Positions 56,461 through 64,000 of a stretch of DNA of 64,000 nucleotides are shown one piece after another (the stretch's first letter is position 1; each line of letters starts with the position of its first letter). The notes beneath the pieces were generated by a model. That model had not been told where the DNA came from. It saw only the letters and a list, made by a program, of their open reading frames with translations, and made no database searches. A program made the position numbers and the translations under genes. Location of the stretch: NCBI GenBank assembly GCA_041545745.1, contig CP168152.1, positions 1,052,001 through 1,116,000 on the forward strand, written 5' to 3'. The DNA is from Stenotrophomonas indicatrix. GTDB lineage: Bacteria; Pseudomonadota; Gammaproteobacteria; Xanthomonadales; Xanthomonadaceae.

Positions 56461-58653
56461 ATGCTGAAGATCATTTGCCTGACCGCTGCCCTGGGGGCAG
56501 CGCTGGGGACGACCGCACACGCGGCCGACCTGACATTCGACGGCCGCCAGGCGCGCGCCGAAGCCGCTGCCAAGGGCAGCTTCATCCTGCATGCGCCCAA
56601 GCGCGAGGTGCGCATCGCCGCCGCGCCCATGCGCAGCCAGACCGGCAGCGTGATGTTCGATGCGCTGTTCGCACTGGCCCAGCAGGAAATGGACCAGGAC
56701 CGGGTGGATGCCATCCGCGATCCGGCCTTCGATGAAGGCCGTCCGGTGCCGTGTGAGTGCTTCCAGACCGGTGCGCGCTGGCCTTACGTGTGGACGCGCG
56801 ATGTCAGCTTCGCTGCCGACCTGGCGCTGGCCAAGCTGGACCCGAAGCGTACCCGGCAGTCATTGCAGTTCAAGTTGTCGGCGGCGCGCGATGGGCATAC
56901 GCCCGGCCTGTTCGTGGCCCAGGACACCGGCTCCGGCGGCAGCTGGCCGATCAGCAGCGACCGCGTGGTGTGGTTCCTGGCCGCACGCCACCTGCTGGAT
57001 GATCCTGCGTTTGCCGAGCAGGTCTGGCAGGCGCTGCAGGGCACGCTGGCGCAGGATCGGGCGATGGTGTTCGACGCGCAGATGGGCCTGTATCGCGGCG
57101 AGACCTCGTTCCTCGACTGGCGCGAGCAGACCTATCCGGACTGGACACGCGAGGACGTGCGCTTCATCGGCGATTCCTATGCGCTGTCCACCAACGTGCT
57201 GCACTACCAGGCGCTACGCCTGGCGCAGCAGATGGCCGCGCAGCTCGGCGACGAACGCAGCGAGCAGTACAAGGCCTGGGCCGACGCACTGGCGGTGCAG
57301 ATCGACGCGCGCTTCTGGCGCGAAGACATGGGCCAGTACATGAGTTACATCGGCGAAGCGGCGCACCCGGTGCCGTACGCCAAGATCGATCTGCTCGGTC
57401 TGTCGCTGGGCATCCTCGCCGACGTGCTGCCTGCTGAGCGTGCGCGTCGGGCGCTGGCGGGCTATCCGATGGGCGCTGCTGGCAGCCCGGTGGTGTGGCC
57501 GCAGGAGGCGCAGCAGCCGATCTACCACAACCGCGCGATCTGGCCGTTCGTCAGCGCCTACTCGCTGCGCGCGGCGCGCAAGGTGGACGACGCGCCGCGC
57601 ATTGCCGCCGAGATCCGCTCGTTGATGCGGGGGGCGGCGCTGGCCGGTTCCAACATGGAGAACTACGAGCTGGCCACCCAGGCCGTGCACGTGGACGAAG
57701 GTGCCTTGAGCGGCCCGGTGGTCAACTCAGAGCGCCAGTTGTGGTCGGTGGCCGGCTATCTGTCGATGGTGACCGAGGGTGTGTTCGGCGTGCAGGACGA
57801 CGGTCGGGTGCAGCCCAAGCTGCCGGCCGAGCTGGTGCCGGAGCTGTTCGGGAAGCAGAAGCGGATCAGTCTGGAGTCGGGCGGAAAGCGCTATGTGCTG
57901 GAGCGCCCGAAGCAGGTGGGTGCTGGCTTGCTGGTCGCGGGAAAGACGCGCACGCGTGGTGCCACGACGACCGTGCAGCTGGTCGCCGCGCCGGCAGCGG
58001 CGAGCCATGATGTGCTGCGCGCCGATGCCAATGCACGAGCACCGGCCACACCGCTGGCGCCGCAGGTAAAGCGTAGTGGCAAGGGCTGGACCGTCGCAGT
58101 CGCCGCCGGACAGGTACTTTGGCAGGACGGTGTCGCGGCCTCGGCCAGCAAGGCCCAGGTGCGCGTAGGTGATGATGGCCTGCAGCACTGCCTGAGCCTG
58201 ACCCGTCGCGAAGGTGTGCTGGAATCACTGCACAGTCCGATGGTCTGCGTCGGCCCGCAGCAGGTGCTGCGTGGCAGCAGGCAGTGGCAGTTCAACGCCG
58301 CCAAGGCGGGCCACGTGCGCCTGCGCCTGCAGTACAGCAACCCGAACGGCCCGATCAACACCGGTGTGACCGCGGCGGTGAAGCAGCTGGCCGTGCAGTG
58401 CAAGGGCCAGGCGCCGCAGCGGCACACGGTAACGCTGCCGCACAGCGTGGCGGCGCAGGACTCGACCGCCGCAACCTTCGCGGTGCCCAAGGGGCGCTGC
58501 ACGGTGACCCTGCAAGAGGGCTTCAACATGAGCGCGCTGCAGCACTTCGCGCACTACACCGGCGGCAAGGGCGGGCGCGACGGCGTGCTCAACCAGGCCC
58601 AGGTACAGGCGCTGAAGGTCGCGCCGGTGGCGGCAGCAGAGGACGCACGATGA
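56461..58653 (+). CDS. Six-hairpin (alpha/alpha toroid) glycosidase of unassigned family, exported
   Basis: 730 residues with signal peptide MLKIICLTAALGAALGTTAHA. The main part (about 40-480) is an alpha-toroid with conserved acidic/aromatic blocks GARWPYVWTRDVSFAADLALA, DTGSGGSWPISSDRVVWFL and WREQTYPDWTREDVRFIGDSYALSTNVL (in pieces). A C-terminal beta-rich part with paired Cys follows (VCVGPQQVL, AVQCKGQ, KGRCTVTL) and may bind sugar. The neighbourhood implies alpha-glucan activity, but the specificity cannot be read. First gene of an operon with overlapping starts. Confidence 0.88.
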   Translation: MLKIICLTAALGAALGTTAHAADLTFDGRQARAEAAAKGSFILHAPKREVRIAAAPMRSQTGSVMFDALFALAQQEMDQDRVDAIRDPAFDEGRPVPCECFQTGARWPYVWTRDVSFAADLALAKLDPKRTRQSLQFKLSAARDGHTPGLFVAQDTGSGGSWPISSDRVVWFLAARHLLDDPAFAEQVWQALQGTLAQDRAMVFDAQMGLYRGETSFLDWREQTYPDWTREDVRFIGDSYALSTNVLHYQALRLAQQMAAQLGDERSEQYKAWADALAVQIDARFWREDMGQYMSYIGEAAHPVPYAKIDLLGLSLGILADVLPAERARRALAGYPMGAAGSPVVWPQEAQQPIYHNRAIWPFVSAYSLRAARKVDDAPRIAAEIRSLMRGAALAGSNMENYELATQAVHVDEGALSGPVVNSERQLWSVAGYLSMVTEGVFGVQDDGRVQPKLPAELVPELFGKQKRISLESGGKRYVLERPKQVGAGLLVAGKTRTRGATTTVQLVAAPAAASHDVLRADANARAPATPLAPQVKRSGKGWTVAVAAGQVLWQDGVAASASKAQVRVGDDGLQHCLSLTRREGVLESLHSPMVCVGPQQVLRGSRQWQFNAAKAGHVRLRLQYSNPNGPINTGVTAAVKQLAVQCKGQAPQRHTVTLPHSVAAQDSTAATFAVPKGRCTVTLQEGFNMSALQHFAHYTGGKGGRDGVLNQAQVQALKVAPVAAAEDAR

Positions 58654-60137
58654 GTCGTCCTGCAAAGCCGCAGTTGTCGTTCTGGCAGATCTGGAACATG
58701 TGCTTCGGCTTCCTTGGCATCCAGTTCGGTTTTGCCCTGCAGAACGCCAACGCCAGCCGCATCTTCGAAACGCTGGGCGCGGATATGGAAGCGGTGCCGG
58801 GGCTGTGGATCGCCGCACCGCTGACCGGCCTGCTGGTGCAGCCGGTGATCGGCTACCTGTCCGACCGCACCTGGACACGCTGGGGACGGCGCCGCCCGTT
58901 CTTCATGATCGGCGCGGTGCTGACCACGCTGGCCCTGCTGGTGATGCCAAACTCGCCGACGCTGTGGATCGCCGCCGGCACGCTGTGGGTGCTGGATGCC
59001 TCGATCAACGTGTCGATGGAGCCATTCCGCGCCTTCGTCGGCGACCAGCTGGCACCGCGGCAGCGCCCGGCCGGCTATGCGATGCAGAGCTTCTTCATCG
59101 GCGTCGGCGCGATCGTTGCCAGCTTCCTGCCTTTCATCCTGGCCCACTTCGGCGTTGCCAACACGGCAGCGGCGGGCGAGGTGCCCGATACCGTGCGCTA
59201 TGCGTTCTACTTCGGCGCGGTGGTGCTGCTGGCGGCAATCACCTGGACGGTGGTCAGTACACGTGAGTACTCGCCCGACGAACTGGCCAGTTTCGATGAC
59301 GCCGAACCACCGGCGCACCACGCCGGCACTGCGGTCACCGGCCCTGCGCCATGCGCGCAGGTTGCGCTGTGGCTGGGGCTCGGCGTGCTGCTGGCGGCGC
59401 TGATCGCGTGGCGCCAGGGCGACAAGATGCTGTACGTGCTGGCCGGCCTGTGCGCGGGCTACGGCGCACTGCTGGCGGCGGCGCGGGTACTGCCAGGAAC
59501 GCACATGCTGGCCGCCATCGTCGGTGACCTGCGCGCGATGCCGATCACCATGCGACGGCTGGCCTGGGTGCAGTTCTTCTCGTGGTTCGCACTGTTCGCG
59601 ATGTGGATCTTCACCACGCGCGCGGTGGCTGGCATGCATTTCGGTTCCACCGACGTCGAATCGGCGGCCTACAACGAAGGCGCCAACTGGGTGGGCGTGC
59701 TGTTTGGTGCCTACAACGGCTTCGCCGCACTGGCCGCGCTGCTGATCCCGCCGATGGTGCGGGCGATCGGCCTGCGTTGGAGCCATCTGGTCAACCTGTG
59801 GCTGGGCGGGGCAGGGCTGATCTCGATGATGTTCATCGACGATCCGCAGTGGCTGTTGCTGTCGATGGTCGGCGTGGGTTTTGCCTGGGCCTCGATCCTG
59901 TCGTTGCCCTATGCGCTGCTGTCGGACAGCGTGCCGGCGGCGAAGATGGGTGTGTACATGGGCATCTTCAATTTCTTCATCGTGATCCCGCAGCTGGTCG
60001 CGGCCAGCGCGCTCGGTTTCGCCCTGCGCGCATGGCTGGGAGGCCAACCGATGCATGTACTGGTACTGGGTGGCTGCAGTCTGCTGATTGCCGGTCTGTG
60101 CGTGTTGCGGGTTCCGTCCCGTCCGGAGGTGGTGTGA
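58650..60137 (+). CDS. MFS sugar transporter, SLC45/GPH type (maltose uptake)
   Basis: 495 residues with about 12 membrane helices. Motif A-like GYLSDRTWTRWGRRRPFFMIG between helices 2 and 3 (split here: GYLSDRTWTRWG, RRRPFFMIG) and NASRIFETLGA early mark the SLC45/GPH group; a second DSVPAAKMGVYMGIFNFFIVIPQ block lies late. Such carriers take up sucrose or maltose with protons. It overlaps the previous gene by 4 bases and the amylase gene by one, so it is the likely inner-membrane step of this locus. Confidence 0.93.
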   Translation: MSRPAKPQLSFWQIWNMCFGFLGIQFGFALQNANASRIFETLGADMEAVPGLWIAAPLTGLLVQPVIGYLSDRTWTRWGRRRPFFMIGAVLTTLALLVMPNSPTLWIAAGTLWVLDASINVSMEPFRAFVGDQLAPRQRPAGYAMQSFFIGVGAIVASFLPFILAHFGVANTAAAGEVPDTVRYAFYFGAVVLLAAITWTVVSTREYSPDELASFDDAEPPAHHAGTAVTGPAPCAQVALWLGLGVLLAALIAWRQGDKMLYVLAGLCAGYGALLAAARVLPGTHMLAAIVGDLRAMPITMRRLAWVQFFSWFALFAMWIFTTRAVAGMHFGSTDVESAAYNEGANWVGVLFGAYNGFAALAALLIPPMVRAIGLRWSHLVNLWLGGAGLISMMFIDDPQWLLLSMVGVGFAWASILSLPYALLSDSVPAAKMGVYMGIFNFFIVIPQLVAASALGFALRAWLGGQPMHVLVLGGCSLLIAGLCVLRVPSRPEVV

Positions 60138-61855
60138 TGCGTGGTGCGCTGACTGTTGCTGTATCCCTTGTGCTGTTCGCTGGTCATGCTGCGGCTGCGC
60201 CACGTCCTGTCTATGTCGGTACCACCGAACCGTTCGCCAGCGATGCGGTGTATTTCGTGGTCACCGACCGCTTCGTCAACGGCGATCCGTCCAACGACCA
60301 TCGCGACCAGGGCGGCAAGCACCGTACGTTCGATATCCCGGTGCCATGCCCGGACAAGGTGGACGGCAACATCGGCTATCTCGGTGGTGATTTCCGTGGC
60401 GTGCTCGACAACGCCGGCTACATCCGCAACCTCGGTTTCGGCGCGGTGTGGATCACGCCCATCGTCGACAACCCGGATGAAGCCTTCACCGGCAGCAAAC
60501 CGATCAGCTGCACCAGCACCCTGACCGACCGCGGCAAGACCGGCTACCACGGCTACTGGGGCATCAACTTCTACAAACTGGACGAGCACCTGCCGAGCAG
60601 GGACCTGGACTTTGCCGGGCTGACCAAGGGCCTGCACGGTGCCGGCCTGAAGGTGGTGCTGGACATCGTCGGCAACCACGGATCGCCGGCATGGACCATG
60701 CCGAAGCGGCAGCCGCAGTTCGGCCAGATCTTCGACAAGGACGGCACGCTGATTGCCGACCACCAGAACCTGCCGCCACAGAAGCTGGACCCGAAGCACA
60801 CTCCGCTGCACGCGTTCTACAACAACATCGGCCCGGTCGACAGCAAGGACGGCTCGATCTTCGATGGCAACCTGGCCGAGTTGAGCGACTTCAACCAGGA
60901 CAACCCGGCAGTGATGGACTACCTGGTCGGGGCCTACCTGCAGTGGACCGAGCAGGGCGTGGATGCGCTGCGCATCGATACCATCGGCTGGCTGCCGCAC
61001 CCGTGGTGGCACGAGTTCGTCAACCGCATCCGCGCGCAGCACCCGGGCATGTTCATGTTCGGCGAAGCGTTCGACTACAACGCCGCCAGCATCGCCGAAC
61101 ACACCTGGCCGGCCAACGCCAATGTCAGTGTGCTCGACTTCCCGCTGCGCGGCGCGCTGGAGCAGACCTTCGGCACGGCCGGCAAGGGTTTTGAAACCCT
61201 GGCTGAGCCGCTGCACCTGACTGCTGGCCCGTACGCCAACCCGTACGAGCTGATGAGCTTCTACGACAACCATGACATGCCGCGTCTGCAGGCCAGCGAC
61301 AACGGCTTCATCGATGCGCACAACTGGCTGTTCACCGCACGTGGCATTCCGGTGGTCTATTACGGATCGGAAACCGGCTTCATGCGCGGCCGTGCGGAAC
61401 ATGCCGGCAACCGCGCCTACTTCGGCCAGCCACGGGTGGATGCTGCCCCGCAGAGCCCGATCTTCGCGCCGCTGCAACGCATCGCCAAGCTGCGTGAGGC
61501 CACGCCGGCGCTGCAGCGCGGCCTGCAGGTGAACGAACGTCTGCAGGGCGATGAGGCGGTGTTCTTCCGCGTGCTGCAGCACGCCGACGTGGCGCAGACC
61601 GCGCTGGTGCTGTTGAACAAGGGTGATGCCGCGAAGACATTCAACGTGGACCGCTACCTGCAGGCCGGCACCTGGCGGGACGCGCTGGACGGCGGCGAGG
61701 TGAAAGTGACGGGGGCGCTGAAGGCTGACGTGCCAGCGCACGGGGTGAAGGTGTTCGTACTGGATGCGGCCGTGAAGCAGCCGGCGCTGCAGGCCGAACT
61801 GGACAAGGCGGTGGCCGACCAGCAGTCTCGCGACCAGCGGCTTCGGAAGCGGTAG
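60137..61855 (+). CDS. Exported GH13 alpha-amylase
   Basis: 572 residues with signal peptide (MRGALTVAVSLVLFAGHAAAAP). GH13 motifs: VVLDIVGNHG (region I), Asp281 in DALRIDTIGW (nucleophile), Glu310 in MFGEAFDY, and Asp380 in FYDNHDMPR. The N-terminal DAVYFVVTDRFVNGDPSND and C-terminal TALVLLNKGDA domains are usual. It would hydrolyse starch or maltodextrin outside the inner membrane. TAG stop is part of a SMAG head. Confidence 0.93.
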   Translation: MRGALTVAVSLVLFAGHAAAAPRPVYVGTTEPFASDAVYFVVTDRFVNGDPSNDHRDQGGKHRTFDIPVPCPDKVDGNIGYLGGDFRGVLDNAGYIRNLGFGAVWITPIVDNPDEAFTGSKPISCTSTLTDRGKTGYHGYWGINFYKLDEHLPSRDLDFAGLTKGLHGAGLKVVLDIVGNHGSPAWTMPKRQPQFGQIFDKDGTLIADHQNLPPQKLDPKHTPLHAFYNNIGPVDSKDGSIFDGNLAELSDFNQDNPAVMDYLVGAYLQWTEQGVDALRIDTIGWLPHPWWHEFVNRIRAQHPGMFMFGEAFDYNAASIAEHTWPANANVSVLDFPLRGALEQTFGTAGKGFETLAEPLHLTAGPYANPYELMSFYDNHDMPRLQASDNGFIDAHNWLFTARGIPVVYYGSETGFMRGRAEHAGNRAYFGQPRVDAAPQSPIFAPLQRIAKLREATPALQRGLQVNERLQGDEAVFFRVLQHADVAQTALVLLNKGDAAKTFNVDRYLQAGTWRDALDGGEVKVTGALKADVPAHGVKVFVLDAAVKQPALQAELDKAVADQQSRDQRLRKR

Positions 61856-61922
61856 TGCCGGCCGCTGGCCGGCAGCTCCAGATCACTGGCACATGCGGCT
61901 GCCGGCCAGCGGCCGGCACTAC
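61852..61922. repeat. Inverted SMAG pair (GTAGTGCCGGCC type) at the amylase 3' end
   Basis: GTAGTGCCGGCCGCTGG and CCAGCGGCCGGCACTAC face each other; the GTAG at 61852-61855 contains the amylase stop codon. Confidence 0.9.
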
Positions 61923-61977
61923 CGGGGTTGATCGCATCCGGCACAATAGGCACCCCTGATGCCGCGCCCGCACTGCC

Positions 61978-62364
61978 ATGACCGACCTTGCCCCGCAGAC
62001 CCCGATCGAAACCCTGCTCAAGGCCGCGATGGACGGAACAGTGCCGATCCGCGCGTTCATGGAGGCCTTCGTCGCCTCCGAGGTGGTGCTGCTGACCGGC
62101 AGCCTGGTCACCCCCGATGGCAGCGGCTTCGATCCGCTGCTGTTCGACAAGCAGGGCACCCTGCACGTGGCCGTGTTTACCGATCCTGCGCGGGTGGGCA
62201 TCTACAGCCAGCAGGCCGAGCATCAGGTCCGCTGGCTGATGCTGGACGTGCTGCGTCGCGTGCCGGGCGGTTACGGCGTGGTGATCAATCCGGGCACCAC
62301 GCTCGGCTTCGAGATCTCGCCCAGCGGTGTGGGCGAGATCCTGAAGGATTTCGCGCAGGGCTGA
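61978..62364 (+). CDS. SseB family protein
   Basis: 128 residues with TPIETLLKAAMDGTVPIRAFMEAFVASEVV and a C-terminal GYGVVINPGTTLGFEISPSGV, the pattern of SseB (SseB_N-like) domain proteins. Despite the name (Salmonella effector translocon SseB), this broad family is not type III specific; no secretion genes are nearby. Function unknown. Confidence 0.82.
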   Translation: MTDLAPQTPIETLLKAAMDGTVPIRAFMEAFVASEVVLLTGSLVTPDGSGFDPLLFDKQGTLHVAVFTDPARVGIYSQQAEHQVRWLMLDVLRRVPGGYGVVINPGTTLGFEISPSGVGEILKDFAQG

Positions 62365-62454
62365 CCGTTCTGTAGCGCCAAATCGTCGCTCGTCTGCTTC
62401 CAATTGGCGGCCGTACGTGATCCTCTTGCACGACATAGGGATCGAGGCTTTGCC

Positions 62455-62919
62455 ATGGAATTCAGGGTGCTATCCGCTGACGCGCCGGAAAGGCTGCAGC
62501 TGGCACAGTGGTACAACGCGCAATGGGGCCGGGATGCCGGCGTGTCGCTGGAGCAGGAACTGCAGCGGCTCAACCAGCCGCAGGATGCGGAAGGCTTTCC
62601 CCACCTGATCACAGCATTCGATGGCGGCCAGGTGGCAGGCGCCGTGCAGCTCAAGCGCCGGGAGATGCGGGCATTTCCACAGTACGAGCATTGGCTGGGC
62701 AGTGTGTTCGTGGCCGACAGTCATCGCGGCCGCGGCCTGGCCAGCGGACTGGTCGAACAGGCTGCGGCGCAGGCGGTACGGATGGGCGTCTCGCATCTGT
62801 ATCTGCAGACCGAAGCCCTGGATGGCGGCCTTTACGCGCGGCTGGGCTGGACGCCCCTGCAGGAAGCCGACAACCACGGCTATCGCGTACTGGTGATGGT
62901 ACGGGAGCTGGGCGCATGA
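62455..62919 (+). CDS. GNAT family N-acetyltransferase
   Basis: 154 residues from MEFRVLSADAPER. Acetyl-CoA loop VFVADSHRGRGLASGLVEQ (Q/R-x-x-G-x-G) and GLYARLGWTPL are seen. The acceptor is unknown. It overlaps the next gene by 4 bases (ATGA), so the two are probably coupled. Confidence 0.9.
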   Translation: MEFRVLSADAPERLQLAQWYNAQWGRDAGVSLEQELQRLNQPQDAEGFPHLITAFDGGQVAGAVQLKRREMRAFPQYEHWLGSVFVADSHRGRGLASGLVEQAAAQAVRMGVSHLYLQTEALDGGLYARLGWTPLQEADNHGYRVLVMVRELGA

Positions 62920-63221
62920 CCGCCGCTTCGGAACACCATTCCCGTCTCGCTCTGGCCTTCCTGATCGGCGCCATCGTCGCAGCACTCATCGCCATGCCGC
63001 TGTTGCGTGCAGTCGGTTTCGTGCAGTGGCCGGTGTTCGTCATCGCCTGGCTGATCAACCTGGGGGCGGCCTGGCATCTGGGGCAGTGGGCGCGGCAGCA
63101 GGGCCGTTCAACCTGGGCGTTCGGGCTGCCGGCAGCGCTCGGTACCGTGGCGTCGATCGTGATCTACGTGCTGCTGGCGGTGCTGGGGCCGAAGGCCGGT
63201 TCGCAGAGCCCCGCAGCGTAG
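62916..63221 (+). CDS. Small hypothetical membrane protein
   Basis: 101 residues with three hydrophobic segments (LALAFLIGAIVAALIAMPLL; WPVFVIAWLINLGAAWHLG; ALGTVASIVIYVLLAVLG). No recognised domain. Start codon overlaps the acetyltransferase stop by 4 bases. Its Ser/Gln/Pro tail is unremarkable. Function unknown. Confidence 0.7.
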   Translation: MTAASEHHSRLALAFLIGAIVAALIAMPLLRAVGFVQWPVFVIAWLINLGAAWHLGQWARQQGRSTWAFGLPAALGTVASIVIYVLLAVLGPKAGSQSPAA

Positions 63222-63248
63222 CTAAGGGCGTCAACGGGGAAGTGCGGC

Positions 63249-63315
63249 ATCCACGCATGGCGTGGATCTACTTCCGCCATCGCATCGTCCGGGCAGATCC
63301 ACGCCATGCGTGGAC
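63249..63315. repeat. SMAG repeats facing each other (ATCCACGC type)
   Basis: ATCCACGCATGGCGTGGATCTAC (63249-63271, minus GTAG) and the degenerate GCAGATCCACGCC-ATGCGTGGAC (63293-63315). Between convergent genes. Confidence 0.85.
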
Positions 63316-63361
63316 GCTTCCGCAAACGATGCCGGCCCGAAGGCCGGCACCATCACACACA

Positions 63362-64000
63362 CTACATCGTCACCTTGCGCCGATTGTCCTCGCTCACCCG
63401 GTCGATCAGCTTGTTGTACGGATCAAAGCCCGCCTCATCCGGCCTGGCATCCACCGTCACCGTGATCTTCGGCTCGGCCGTAGTGATGTGGTGTCGCTGC
63501 AGGTACAGGACCTTCTGGTCGCGTTCCTTGCCTGACGCGCCATTGGCGAACACACCGATCTCGACCCAGTCATCCATCGTGCCGGCGGTCTCCTTGCCCT
63601 TGCCATCGGCGTACTGCTTGCTGGCATGCAGGTCCAGAGTCACGTCGTAGCGACCGTCGGCACGCTTGCGCGCGCTGACGGCCAACACCCGGTTGTCGTA
63701 GAAGCTCATCTTCTCGAACAGATCGGTTACCAGCTGCTGGCGGCCGGCGGGCGTTTCGGCGCGGATGTAGGCCAGCAGCTCCCGCGAGGTGGTGTACGGC
63801 GGCTGCTGGTAGCCCTTGTCCTGCAGGAAGCGCTTCAGGGCACGGTTCAGCGCCTCCTCGCCGATTTCCTCACGCAGGCGGTAGAACACCAGCGAGCCCT
63901 TCTGGTAGTGGATGTACTGCTGGTTCTCCACACGTTCCAGCGGCAGCTCCTCGATGGCCTCACCTCCGCGCCCGGACAGGTAGCCATCCAGCTCGCGCTT
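63362..64000 (-). CDS. M1 family metallopeptidase, C-terminal part (cut by window edge)
   Basis: 213 residues seen; the gene continues beyond the right edge. YIHYQKGSLVFYRLREEIGEEALNRALKRFLQDKGYQQPPYTTSRELL (in pieces) is the C-terminal M1 helical region with the substrate-stabilising Tyr of the family, followed by a beta domain (GRYDVTLDLHASKQYADGKG, PKITVTVDARPDEAGFDPYNKLIDR). This end is typical of large ABC-2-linked membrane M1 peptidases. The HEXXH site lies outside the window. Confidence 0.9.
   Translation of the reverse strand, partial: KRELDGYLSGRGGEAIEELPLERVENQQYIHYQKGSLVFYRLREEIGEEALNRALKRFLQDKGYQQPPYTTSRELLAYIRAETPAGRQQLVTDLFEKMSFYDNRVLAVSARKRADGRYDVTLDLHASKQYADGKGKETAGTMDDWVEIGVFANGASGKERDQKVLYLQRHHITTAEPKITVTVDARPDEAGFDPYNKLIDRVSEDNRRKVTM

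Overview
The window looks like chromosomal DNA of Stenotrophomonas (S. maltophilia complex, Xanthomonadaceae). The DNA is GC-rich and has dozens of short palindromes headed by GTAG, the SMAG repeats known from S. maltophilia. It also carries Xanthomonadaceae hallmarks: a fused aspartate kinase/diaminopimelate decarboxylase, the MurD2-MurL route to muropeptide D-glutamate, AmgK-MurU recycling, and a TonB-receptor-centred maltodextrin locus. Species assignment is inference; the repeats and gene content are seen directly. Layout: 1-6.8 kb holds a cut DUF3108 gene, purN and purM separated by three small membrane-protein genes, and a divergent DUF2066 / AI-2E exporter / hda operon. 6.8-7.4 kb is a gene-free repeat nest. 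7.4-9.1 kb is amgK-murU. 9.2-14.3 kb holds a stress membrane protein, an M20 dipeptidase, a ComEA-like protein, a probable Rsm/Csr-type regulatory RNA, two L,D-transpeptidases and a HutD/Ves protein. 14.5-27.1 kb is an iron-uptake region: a flavoprotein reductase, ApbE, DUF4198, DUF2271 and PepSY proteins feed a redox module next to a catecholate-type receptor, and a PiuA-type receptor is followed by a Sel1 protein and PiuC; both receptors are preceded by a small membrane-anchored ORF and a Fur-box-like site. 27-29 kb has a Rieske protein, a GNAT and a RAYT transposase bracketed by REP palindromes. 29-34.3 kb is the suf operon with its Rrf2-type regulator. 34.5-40.8 kb is a mix of single genes (SET methyltransferase, PfpI, DUF1439, lipoprotein, DUF3861, HU, OsmC, two PhzF paralogues). 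40.9-46.3 kb is lysAC-murL-murD2 (peptidoglycan precursors). 46.4-49 kb is SMI1/KNR4, dienelactone hydrolase and ispB. 49.2-61.9 kb is a maltodextrin utilisation locus. 62-64 kb has SseB, GNAT, a small membrane protein and the C-terminus of an M1 peptidase. How the genes work together: in the maltodextrin locus a TonB receptor would import oligosaccharides, an exported amylase, a GH97 enzyme and a six-hairpin glycosidase would trim them, an SLC45/GPH-type permease would import the sugars and a cytoplasmic GH13 alpha-glucosidase would finish them. Three of its promoters share one 14-base near-palindrome, TGAATACGTATGCA, probably the operator of a LacI-type regulator that is not encoded in the window. 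The most unusual item is a roughly 270-nt intergenic RNA gene at 11.54-11.81 kb: six small hairpins expose AGGAT or GGGA loops and a near-perfect intrinsic terminator closes it, the architecture of RNAs that sequester RsmA/CsrA. Other notable items are a covalent-flavinylation-like motif in the DUF2271 protein, non-GTAG palindromes around the RAYT gene, GTAG repeats that supply stop codons, and two large palindromic elements sharing a core.
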